NCBI RefSeq assembly: GCF_015500075.1
Contig: NZ_CP045496.1
Location: 3,606,001 to 3,670,000 of the forward strand
Direction of reading: 5' to 3'
DNA length: 64,000 nt
DNA from: Mesorhizobium sp. INR15
GTDB lineage: Bacteria > Pseudomonadota > Alphaproteobacteria > Rhizobiales > Rhizobiaceae
In this document: positions 1 to 7,438 of the stretch, piece after piece
Numbering within the stretch: the first letter of the stretch is position 1
How the letters are laid out: the number at the start of each line of letters is the position of its first letter
The notes under the pieces: model-generated
The model's database searches: none
Told to the model about the DNA's origin: nothing
What the model saw: only the letters and a program-made list of their open reading frames with translations
Program-made: the position numbers and the translations under genes

Positions 1-2088
1 GTGTTCCAGTCCGTCGGCATCGAGACGGCGCGGCTGGTGACGCCCGACGAGATCAAGGCGATCTGCCCGATCATCGACGTGACGGGCGTCCTTGGCGGCC
101 TCCACGATTCCAACGAAGGCTATCTCGATCCTTACGGCACCACGCATGCCTATGCCGGCGCCGCGAAGAAACGCGGCGCCGATGTCATCTTGCGCAACCG
201 CGTCGTCGCGTTGAAGGCTCGTGCCGATGGCCGCTGGGATGTCGTGACTGAGCAGGGCACGATCATTGCCGAGCATGTCGTCAACGCCGGTGGTCTCTGG
301 GCCAAGCAGCTTGGCCGCATGGCCGGTGTGGACCTGCCGGTGACGCCGATGGAGCATCACTATCTCATCACCGAGGACATCCCGGAGGTCGCCGCGCTCG
401 ACAAGGAACTGGGGCTCGCGGTCGATCTCGACGGCTTTTCCTATCTCAGGCAGGAGCGCAAGGGCGTGCTGCTTGGCGTCTATGAGCAGAACCCGAAGCA
501 CTGGAACATGGATGGAGCGCCATGGGACTATGGCATCGAGCTGATCCCTGAGGACATCGACCGGATCAGCCCGGAACTGTCCAAGGCCTATGAGCGCTTT
601 CCGTGCCTGGCCACCGCCGGCATCCGCAAATGGGTCAACGGCGCCTTCACCTTCACGCCCGACGGCAATCCGATTGTTGGGCCGGTGCGCGGCCTTAGGA
701 ATTATTGGGTCGCCTGTGGCGTCATGGCCGGCTTCAGCCAGGGTGGCGGCGTCGGCAAGTCATTGGCCGAATGGATGATCCATGGCGAGCCGCAAGCCGA
801 TATCTTCGGCATGGATATTGCCCGCTACGGCGCTTTTGCCGCCAACCGCGAATATCTCAAGCAGACGACACGCCAGTTCTATTCGCGCCGTTTCGTCATG
901 ACCTTCCCCAACGAGCGCCTTCCGGCTGGAAGGCCGCTGAAACGTCCCGGCGCCTATGACGGCATGAGCGCGGCGGGCTGCGAATGGACGGCGTCATGGG
1001 GGCTGGAAATCCCGGCCTATTTCGCGCCGCTGGGCTTTCGCGAGGAGACCGCGCTGAAACGCTCCAACGCCTTCGACATTGTCGGCGACGAAGCACGGCA
1101 GGTTCGCAGCGCGGCGGGTCTGGTCGATATCTCGGCCTACGCGCGGTATGCCATATCAGGGCCGGGCGCGGAGACATGGCTCGACCGGCTGCTGGCCTGC
1201 AAGCTGCCAAACGCGGGCCGGGCGAGGCTAGCGCCGATGCTGGGGCCAGATGGCCGGCTGAAGGGCGATCTCACTGTCATCAACTGGGGCGGCGGCGACT
1301 ATTGGCTGATGGGCTCCTACTATCTCAGGGAGTTCCATATGCGGTGGTTCGAGAGCCATGCGGCGGCGGACGTCAGTGTCACCGATCTCTCCGACACGAT
1401 GAGCGGATTCCTGCTGACCGGACCGAATGCGCGCAAGATCCTGGAGCGGACGACGCATCAGGATCTGTCCGGCAAGGCGCTGCCGTTCATGGCCTGCGGC
1501 GCCTTCGACATCGGCATGGTGCAGGCGCGGGTTGCCCGTCTGTCGATTGCTGGCGAACTCGGCTTCGAGATCAACTGCCCGGTGACCATGCATGCCACGT
1601 TGCGCGAGACGCTGCTGGCCGCCGGAGAGGATCTGGGCTTGGCCGAGATCGGCTACTACGCGCTGAACGCGCTGCGGCTGGAGAAGAGCTTTGGCATCTG
1701 GTCGCGCGAATTCACGCAAGGCTATACGCCCGCCCAGAGCGGCCTGGACCGGTTTGTTGCCTTCGACAAGGGCGACTTCATTGGCCGCGAAGCGGCGCTG
1801 AAGGAACGCGGCGGCACGGCTCAACACCTGGTGACGCTGGAGGTCGAGGCCGTAGACGCCGATGCCAGCGGCTTCGAGCCGGTGTGGCACCAGGGCCGCC
1901 GCGTCGGCTTCGTGACATCAGGCGGCTATGGCTACACGGTCGGCAAAAGCCTGGCGCTGGCGCTTGTCGATCGCGATTTCGCGGGCGAGGGTACCGCACT
2001 GTCGGTGCATATTGTCGGCACGGAGCGGCCGGCGCGTGTCATCGCGGCCTCGCCCTACGACCCCGAGAGCAAGGCGATGCGGCAATGA
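1..2088 (+). CDS. FAD-dependent oxidoreductase-GcvT fusion, dimethylglycine/sarcosine dehydrogenase-like (5' partial)
   Basis: This protein belongs to the family that oxidatively demethylates N-methyl amines such as dimethylglycine or sarcosine and passes the one-carbon unit to tetrahydrofolate. The first ~290 visible residues are the substrate half of a DAO-type FAD domain, with an NAGGLW segment near residue 95. Residues ~320-690 are a GcvT aminomethyltransferase domain plus its C-terminal barrel. The FAD-binding GxGxxG at the true N terminus is absent, so the gene starts upstream of the window and the GTG at base 1 is not a credible start. Full-length relatives are about 800-850 residues. 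The stop overlaps the strong ribosome-binding site of the MttB-like gene 13 bases downstream, so the two are probably cotranscribed. The exact substrate cannot be read from the sequence. Confidence 0.85.
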   Translation: MFQSVGIETARLVTPDEIKAICPIIDVTGVLGGLHDSNEGYLDPYGTTHAYAGAAKKRGADVILRNRVVALKARADGRWDVVTEQGTIIAEHVVNAGGLWAKQLGRMAGVDLPVTPMEHHYLITEDIPEVAALDKELGLAVDLDGFSYLRQERKGVLLGVYEQNPKHWNMDGAPWDYGIELIPEDIDRISPELSKAYERFPCLATAGIRKWVNGAFTFTPDGNPIVGPVRGLRNYWVACGVMAGFSQGGGVGKSLAEWMIHGEPQADIFGMDIARYGAFAANREYLKQTTRQFYSRRFVMTFPNERLPAGRPLKRPGAYDGMSAAGCEWTASWGLEIPAYFAPLGFREETALKRSNAFDIVGDEARQVRSAAGLVDISAYARYAISGPGAETWLDRLLACKLPNAGRARLAPMLGPDGRLKGDLTVINWGGGDYWLMGSYYLREFHMRWFESHAAADVSVTDLSDTMSGFLLTGPNARKILERTTHQDLSGKALPFMACGAFDIGMVQARVARLSIAGELGFEINCPVTMHATLRETLLAAGEDLGLAEIGYYALNALRLEKSFGIWSREFTQGYTPAQSGLDRFVAFDKGDFIGREAALKERGGTAQHLVTLEVEAVDADASGFEPVWHQGRRVGFVTSGGYGYTVGKSLALALVDRDFAGEGTALSVHIVGTERPARVIAASPYDPESKAMRQ

Positions 2089-2101
2089 GGAGGAGTTTCT
2101 G

Positions 2102-3655
2102 ATGGTCGATGACGCGGCACGTGACAGCAGGCGCGAGCGCCGGCGCGGGCGAACCGGCGAAGCCGGGTCGGAAACCAGCCGCAAGCCGGATTATCGCACG
2201 CTGAGAAATCCGTTCCTGCCGCAGCCGATCTTTTCGGACGACCAGGTTGCCGCGATCCACGACACGGCGCTGCGCGTGCTGGAGGAGCTCGGCATCAAGG
2301 TGTTGCTGCCTGAGGCGCGTGAGCATTTCGCCCGCGCGGGCGCCCTGGTCGATGCTGACACGGACATGGTGCGCATCGGCCGCGACGTTGTGGGGGCGGC
2401 GCTCGCCTCGGCGCCGAAGTCGATCCACGCCCATGCCGGAGCGCGCGCCCGCGACCTGACGCTCGAGCTCGGCTCGATGACGTTTTTGGCGGGGTGCGGA
2501 GCGCCCAACGTCACCGATCTCGAGCGCGGCCGGCGGCCGGGCACGCTCGCCGATTTCGAGGACCTGATCCGCCTCGTACAGCACTATGACGTGCTGCACA
2601 TGCTCGGCCCCTGCATCGAGCCGCAGGATGTCGACAACCGCTTTCGCCACTATGCCGTCAACCGTGCCCAGTTGACGCTGTCCGACAAGTTCCCCTTCGT
2701 CTTCGCGCGCGGCACGCCGCAGGTCGAGGACGGGTTCGAGATGCTGCGGTTGGCGCGGGGTCTTTCTGAAGACGCGTTCCGCGCCAATGCCTATTGCTAC
2801 ACGGTCATCAACACCAACTCGCCGCGTCAGCTCGACATTCCGATGGCGCAAGGCATCATCGATTTCGCCAAGGCCGGGCAGGTTTCGATCATCACGCCCT
2901 TCTGCCTGGCTGGCGCCATGGCGCCGATCACCGTGGCCGGCGCGCTGACCTTGCAGCATGCCGAGGCGCTGGCCGGCTTGACGCTGGCGCAGATCGTTCG
3001 GCCGGGTGCGCCCGTCGTCTATGGTTCCTTCTCCTCCAATGTCGACATGAAGTCCGGGGCGCCGGCCTTCGGCACGCCCGAGCACGTCAAGGCGACGCTC
3101 GGCGCCGGCCAGCTGGCGCGCTTCACCGGCTTGCCGTGGCGTTCAGGTGGCGGCAGCGCGGCCAACATTTCGGATGCGCAGGCAGCGCATGAAACACAGT
3201 TCGCGCTGTGGGGTTCGGTGCTGGCGGGTGCGACCGTGTGCATCCATGCCGCCGGCTGGCTGGAAGGCGGCTTGAGCGTCTCTTTTGAGAAGCTGGTCAC
3301 CGATATCGAGGCGTTGCAGACCGTTGGCGAACTCTGCGCGGCGACGCCTGGCGACAGCGATGCCATCGGCTTCGAGGCGATCGCGGAGGTGCAGCCGGGC
3401 GGCCATTTCTTCTCGGCCGGCCACACGATGGCGCGATACCGCACGGCGTTCTACGAGCCGCTGGTCGCCGACTGGTCGAATTTCGGCAATTGGACGCAAA
3501 GCGGCTCGAAGACAGCGACCGAACGCGCCACCGGCGTGTGGAGACGGGCGCTTGCCGATTTCGAACCGCCAGCTTCGGCTGTCGCCACTGCTGGTACCCT
3601 CGACGAATTCATCGCGCGCCGCACCGAACAGGGTGGAGCGGCGCCGGTGTCGTGA
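2102..3655 (+). CDS. Trimethylamine methyltransferase (MttB) family protein, non-pyrrolysine type
   Basis: This 517-residue protein belongs to the MttB superfamily, whose members remove a methyl group from quaternary or tertiary amines (for example glycine betaine or proline betaine) and give it to a corrinoid protein. The start is the ATG preceded by GAGGAG; the open frame runs further upstream but would overlap the previous gene. The N terminus is Arg-rich (about residues 8-28) and the TIM-barrel-like core begins near FLPQPIFSDDQ. The frame contains no internal TAG, so it is not a pyrrolysine-containing TMA methyltransferase. It lies 13 bases after the FAD-GcvT gene. No MttC corrinoid protein gene is visible in the window, so the methyl acceptor is unknown. 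Family assignment is firm; substrate is unknown. Confidence 0.85.
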   Translation: MVDDAARDSRRERRRGRTGEAGSETSRKPDYRTLRNPFLPQPIFSDDQVAAIHDTALRVLEELGIKVLLPEAREHFARAGALVDADTDMVRIGRDVVGAALASAPKSIHAHAGARARDLTLELGSMTFLAGCGAPNVTDLERGRRPGTLADFEDLIRLVQHYDVLHMLGPCIEPQDVDNRFRHYAVNRAQLTLSDKFPFVFARGTPQVEDGFEMLRLARGLSEDAFRANAYCYTVINTNSPRQLDIPMAQGIIDFAKAGQVSIITPFCLAGAMAPITVAGALTLQHAEALAGLTLAQIVRPGAPVVYGSFSSNVDMKSGAPAFGTPEHVKATLGAGQLARFTGLPWRSGGGSAANISDAQAAHETQFALWGSVLAGATVCIHAAGWLEGGLSVSFEKLVTDIEALQTVGELCAATPGDSDAIGFEAIAEVQPGGHFFSAGHTMARYRTAFYEPLVADWSNFGNWTQSGSKTATERATGVWRRALADFEPPASAVATAGTLDEFIARRTEQGGAAPVS

Positions 3656-3692
3656 GAGTTCGGCGATTTTGGATCAGGTGGCGGACCGAGAA

Positions 3693-4316
3693 TCATGAGC
3701 GCTTCGCTGCGATACTGTCATCCGACATCGCAACACGCGCTCCGGCTCTGGTGATCGCCGGGTCATAGCTCTTGCGCGCAAAGACCTCTCTCACCAGCGG
3801 TGCGAAGAATTCCAGCGGCCGTGTCGGATAGTTCGGATCAAAGCTGGACTGATCCCATTTCTCGCAGAAATCCGCGCAATCGTCGAAATAGGCACTGCCG
3901 CGGAAAGCATCCCGCTTGTGCGGATTGGCTCCGACATGTTCGCCGTAGTAGAGCAGCTGGAAATCGCCATGCTTCTCGACGACCCAGGCGCATTGCTCCC
4001 GCACGAAAGGCCGGATGATCGCGGCGGCATATTCATCATGGTTGTACGGTGCGTAGATGTCGCCGATATCATGCAGAAGAGCCGAGACCACCCAGTCGAT
4101 GTCAGCACCCGCGTTCCAGGCTCGCGTTGCGGCCTGCAGGGAATGGCCAAGGCGCGTTACCTTGTAGCCGGATAGCGATTTGTCTAGGTCGACCATGGCC
4201 GTCAGCAAGCGATCGGCCGTGCCTGCGGCGTACTCGATCTCATGTGTGGTCAGGAAAGCGTAGTCCTCGCGGTCGCCATCCTTCATTTGGGTGAATTTCA
4301 CGATGTCCATGGTCAT
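3693..4316 (-). CDS. HD-domain protein of the PhnZ/TmpB-like mixed-valent diiron oxygenase type
   Basis: This 207-residue HD-domain protein has a metal-ligand pattern that lines up with HD oxygenases: H58 in RLGHSL, H82-D83 in LLHDIGD, H93 in YNHDEY, H116 in VEKHGD and D155 in KWDQ. PhnZ and TmpB have Tyr and Glu 10 and 7 residues before the first ligand histidine; here those positions are L48 and Y51, so the substrate or the gating differs. It is the last gene of a minus-strand operon after an amidohydrolase and a Rieske ferredoxin, 23 bases from the Rieske stop. The context favours an oxidative cleavage enzyme over a nucleotide phosphohydrolase, but plain HD phosphohydrolase activity is not excluded. 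The start is the first ATG; a second ATG lies two codons in. Confidence 0.75.
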   Translation of the reverse strand: MTMDIVKFTQMKDGDREDYAFLTTHEIEYAAGTADRLLTAMVDLDKSLSGYKVTRLGHSLQAATRAWNAGADIDWVVSALLHDIGDIYAPYNHDEYAAAIIRPFVREQCAWVVEKHGDFQLLYYGEHVGANPHKRDAFRGSAYFDDCADFCEKWDQSSFDPNYPTRPLEFFAPLVREVFARKSYDPAITRAGARVAMSDDSIAAKRS

Positions 4317-4339
4317 TGTCTCCAGCCCTTGTCGAAGCG

Positions 4340-4720
4340 TTATCGACCCAGTTCGACATAGATGTCATCGCCATCGACATGCACGGCGAACGTCCGCGCC
4401 TTCAGCCTCTCATCGACGAGGCATTTCCCCGTCCTGATCTCGAATTCCCAGCCGTGCCAGGCACAGCGAATGAGTTCGCCGGCACGCTCGTAGATGAACT
4501 CGGCCCTGTCGGTCCGCTTCGTGGTGCCGCATATCGGTCCCTGGCAAAGCTGGCCTGCACGGTGCGGGCAGATGTTGAGCAGGGCGGCATAGCCGTCGTT
4601 GAGCAGGAATATGCCGACACTCATCCGGCCGAACGTGACGATCCTGGGGTGCCCGATCGCCACTTCGGAGACCTTGCAGGCAAAGGTCCGTGCCGGGGCA
4701 GTTGCAACTGGCATCGTCAT
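4340..4720 (-). CDS. Rieske [2Fe-2S] ferredoxin-like protein
   Basis: This 126-residue single-domain Rieske protein has the full cluster-binding set, C51-P-H53 and C86-AW-H89, in the order CxH...CxxH. It has no transmembrane segment or signal peptide, so it should be a soluble electron carrier or small oxygenase ferredoxin. The start codon overlaps the stop of the upstream amidohydrolase by four bases (ATGA), and the HD-domain gene follows 23 bases after its stop, so the three are almost certainly translated from one transcript. PhnZ-type enzymes need a partly reduced diiron centre; a dedicated ferredoxin next to such a protein suggests it could be the electron donor, which is inference. It could also serve a Rieske oxygenase encoded elsewhere. 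Confidence 0.88.
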   Translation of the reverse strand: MTMPVATAPARTFACKVSEVAIGHPRIVTFGRMSVGIFLLNDGYAALLNICPHRAGQLCQGPICGTTKRTDRAEFIYERAGELIRCAWHGWEFEIRTGKCLVDERLKARTFAVHVDGDDIYVELGR

Positions 4721-5802
4721 GCGACCCTCGCGACGGCGGCCGGTGCTTCGATGCGCTTGTAGACCTCAAGCGCATTCAGCCCCATGACCCTCTCGCGCCA
4801 GGCGGAAGGGATATGGAGATTGGTCGGCGCGTCGAAATCCCAGTGTGGATAGTCGGATGCGAAAAGCAGCGTGTTCTGGCCGTCCATATGCTCGAGCGTC
4901 TCCCAAAGATGCTTGACGTTTTGCGGCTGCTCGAGTGGCTGGGTACTGAAGCGGATATTGCGGCGGCAATATTCAGAAGGAAGCATTTTCAGCCAGGGCG
5001 TCTCCTTGCGCAGTGCCTTGAAATTGGCGTCGAGCCGCCACATCAGCGATGGCACCCATGACACACCGCATTCGATGACGACGAAGTACAGATCGGGGTA
5101 TTTCTCGAACACCCCGTTGGAAATCATGCTCGCCACATGGGTCATGGCCGGCTGGCTGAGCAGCGCATGCGTTTCCCAATAATAGGTCGTCGGGCCGCTC
5201 GCGACGGCGTTGTGGTTGACGCCGCCCTGGCCGCCGAAGTGGATGGCGAAGGGCAAGCCGACCTCCGCGCAGGCTTCGAAGATCGGGTGGTAGAACGGAT
5301 CGCCATAAGGGCGTTGCGAGCCGTGGCTCGCGAGGACCTGGACGATGTCCTTGTGGCCACCGAGACGCCTGATTTCGGCCGCGGCACCGTGCGGATCGGT
5401 CGCGGATATGACGATCGAACCCTTGAACCGTTTGTCCTTGGGCAACCACCAGTCGACCATGTAGTCGTTGTAGGCTTTCACCAGCGCGTTGGCGTAATGG
5501 TAGTTGGCCAGCGTCGAGGCTTCCAACGGCTCGTCGGCGGTGAGGATCGCCACATCGATGCCGTAGAGATCGAGGTGCTTCTCCTTCATGATCAGGTAGT
5601 TGTCCTCCTCGGTCTGCGGCTTGATATCATGCCGCGAGAAACCTTCGGGATGCAGCCATGGGCGATGCCCATGCGGGAAGCTTCCGGTCGGCCCGGGCTT
5701 TTCGCCCCGGATCAGGAAGTCGCGCCAGATGGGATCGAGATAGGGGAGCAGGACTTCGGCACTGGACCAATAGTTGTGCACGTCCGTGTCGACGATAAAC
5801 AT
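4717..5802 (-). CDS. Amidohydrolase family protein (COG2159/ACMS decarboxylase-like)
   Basis: This 361-residue TIM-barrel metal-dependent hydrolase has an N-terminal DTDVHNYW motif (a DxH-type metal site), a central IHFGG segment with a metal-ligand histidine, and a late FASDYPHWD motif carrying the catalytic aspartate. The pattern matches the amidohydrolase-2 subfamily that includes aminocarboxymuconate semialdehyde decarboxylases and related C-C or C-N hydrolases. The open frame extends 39 codons upstream, but the ATG at 5802 gives the usual N terminus for the family. It is the first gene of the amidohydrolase-Rieske-HD oxygenase operon, divergent from a LysR regulator 167 bases away. The substrate is unknown; the operon suggests it acts before or after an oxygenation step. 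Confidence 0.85.
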   Translation of the reverse strand: MFIVDTDVHNYWSSAEVLLPYLDPIWRDFLIRGEKPGPTGSFPHGHRPWLHPEGFSRHDIKPQTEEDNYLIMKEKHLDLYGIDVAILTADEPLEASTLANYHYANALVKAYNDYMVDWWLPKDKRFKGSIVISATDPHGAAAEIRRLGGHKDIVQVLASHGSQRPYGDPFYHPIFEACAEVGLPFAIHFGGQGGVNHNAVASGPTTYYWETHALLSQPAMTHVASMISNGVFEKYPDLYFVVIECGVSWVPSLMWRLDANFKALRKETPWLKMLPSEYCRRNIRFSTQPLEQPQNVKHLWETLEHMDGQNTLLFASDYPHWDFDAPTNLHIPSAWRERVMGLNALEVYKRIEAPAAVARVA

Positions 5803-5969
5803 TGAAGCATCACCTGCCAAAAGGGGGTATCGTGAAAGATGCTCCGAAGGTGCGCTTCCATGAGAAGCCCGGCAACGCATTCGCGGGCGGGACTTTAATC
5901 GAAGAAACCGATTACCCATTGTCGGACAGGACGAAAAAGCGATAGCCGTGTGACTGGATCATCCGTCCG

Positions 5970-6824
5970 GTGGCTCAAATGCAAATTGAATTGCTCGATA
6001 CATTCCTGGATCTGATCGAGACCCGCAACTTCAACAGGACCGCGGAACGGTTGGGCATCACGCAATCTACCGTTTCAAGCCGCATCCGCACGCTTGAAGC
6101 GCTGCTGGAAAAGCAACTGTTCATCCGCAACAAGAGCGGAACCGAGCCCACCACCGCCGGTATCCGGTTCGAGGATCATGCGCGGGCGGTCAAGCTCAGA
6201 TGGCTGGATGCGCGTCGCGAAATCCAGTCGGTCGGCAAGTTCGACCGTCTCATCCGCATCGGCATACAGTTCGAACTCTACGAGCGCGTCCTGGGAGAAT
6301 GGCTGGAATGGGTGCGGGCGACGCTGCCCAAAATGGCGATCTATGTCGAAATCGACTATTCCAACCAGATGATCCTGGATCTGACCACGGGCAGCCTCGA
6401 TCTGGCGGTTCTCTATTCGCCGCAGCATCTTCCCGACATGCATTACGAGCAGATCGCCGAAGAGAGTTTTGTGATGGTCTCCACGCGCGGGGTCGCGTTC
6501 GACGGGATTACGCCAGCGGACTATATCCGCGCCAACTACTCCGCCTTCTTCAACAGGGCTCACAAGCAGATGCTTCCGGAGCTCGAAAACAGCTCGGTTT
6601 CGACCGGAAATGGCGGTGCCGTCGCCTACCTCCTGCGAAGCCGGGGCGGCACCGCCTTCGTCACCGAAACGGTGGCGAAGAAATTGCGGCAGGAGGGCGT
6701 GGCACAGGTCGTTGCCGACGCGCCAAAGATCTCACATCCGATCTATTCGGCCGTGCATGTCCGCCACCACCACTCCCATACTCATGTTCGCCTGCTCAAG
6801 GCGCTCAAACTCATGACGGTGTAG
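5970..6824 (+). CDS. LysR-family transcriptional regulator
   Basis: This 284-residue LysR-type regulator has an N-terminal winged helix (residues ~5-65), with the recognition region around RLGITQSTVSSRIRTLE, then an effector-binding domain. The start may be GTG at 5970 or the in-frame ATG at 5979, three codons later. It is divergent from the amidohydrolase-Rieske-HD oxygenase operon, the normal position for a pathway-specific activator, so the pathway substrate or intermediate is its likely co-inducer. The 167-base intergenic region should hold its binding site; I could not pick out a convincing T-N11-A palindrome there. Confidence 0.9.
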   Translation: MAQMQIELLDTFLDLIETRNFNRTAERLGITQSTVSSRIRTLEALLEKQLFIRNKSGTEPTTAGIRFEDHARAVKLRWLDARREIQSVGKFDRLIRIGIQFELYERVLGEWLEWVRATLPKMAIYVEIDYSNQMILDLTTGSLDLAVLYSPQHLPDMHYEQIAEESFVMVSTRGVAFDGITPADYIRANYSAFFNRAHKQMLPELENSSVSTGNGGAVAYLLRSRGGTAFVTETVAKKLRQEGVAQVVADAPKISHPIYSAVHVRHHHSHTHVRLLKALKLMTV

Positions 6825-6905
6825 GCTCCGAGCCCAAGAGCGCCTCTTGTCGGGCCGTGCGCAACAGGCACTTCCGACGACGGCCCATATTCACCGTCGT
6901 CCGGA

Positions 6906-7000
6906 TTATGTCGGGTTGTCGAGCGTGAAGAGATCGCTCTCCTCGTCATAGGCGGAGTACCCGGCGTAGCGGGCCCAGCTGATGACGGTGCACCGTCTGG
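6906..7000 (-). pseudogene. C-terminal fossil of a NitT/TauT-type ABC transporter ATPase (AAA-associated C domain)
   Basis: In an otherwise empty 295-base gap, the minus strand reads about 30 codons ending SWARYAGYSAYDEESDLF and then LDNPT before TAA. This resembles the extreme C terminus of the AAA_assoc_C domain found on nitrate/sulfonate-type ABC ATPases, which typically ends with a W-x-RY-x-ELFAYD-like stretch. Nothing upstream on that strand continues the gene, and the encapsulated-ferritin-like gene begins just beyond it. I read it as a decayed 3' end left by a deletion. Recognition rests on a short motif, so this is moderate to low confidence. Confidence 0.4.
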
Positions 7001-7119
7001 CTCCTTGGCTCGGCAATGCGGCAATGCCCTGGAACCAGCGGCTTGCCAGCGCATTCAAGGGAATACGCTCTCGCGCATCTCCAGCCTATCCACAAATCAT
7101 CACCAAGGAGGACGACGAC

Positions 7120-7434
7120 ATGGGTTTCGACCAGTATCACGAACCGCCCGAGGAACTGTCGCAGAAGGTGCGGACGTTCGCCCGCATGATCACGTCGCTG
7201 ATCGAGGAGGCGGAAGCGATCAGCTGGTACGAACAGCGCATGTCGGTGGAAAAGGACTCGCAGGCCAAGGCGATCATGAAGAACGCGCAGAGCGAGGAGT
7301 TCAAGCATTTCGGCATGGACCTCGAATTCCTGCTGCGCCAGAAGAAAGACTGGCGGGCAGAACTGAAGGAGATCCTGTTTACAACGGGGGATATTGTGAA
7401 GGCCGGAGAGAGGGGCGAGAAGAAGGTGGATTGA
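7120..7434 (+). CDS. Encapsulated-ferritin-like (EncFtn) iron-binding protein, orphan
   Basis: This 104-residue, mostly helical protein resembles encapsulated ferritin: helix 1 carries SLIEEAEAISWYEQR (about residues 26-40) and helix 2 carries SEEFKHFGMDLEF (residues 58-70), giving the Glu/Glu/His ferroxidase set around E60 and H63. The start is the ATG after AAGGAGGACGAC; the longer open frame to 6982 lacks any such site. Known relatives form decamers that oxidise ferrous iron inside an encapsulin shell and carry a C-terminal targeting tail. Here the tail after the last helix is short and charged (AGERGEKKVD), with no typical targeting motif, and no encapsulin gene is adjacent. It may work free in the cytoplasm. 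Confidence 0.75.
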   Translation: MGFDQYHEPPEELSQKVRTFARMITSLIEEAEAISWYEQRMSVEKDSQAKAIMKNAQSEEFKHFGMDLEFLLRQKKDWRAELKEILFTTGDIVKAGERGEKKVD

Positions 7435-7438
7435 TCGA

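Noticed and set aside
2102..3655. Pyrrolysine-dependent trimethylamine methyltransferase
   Set aside because: There is no in-frame TAG, so this is a non-pyrrolysine MttB homologue.
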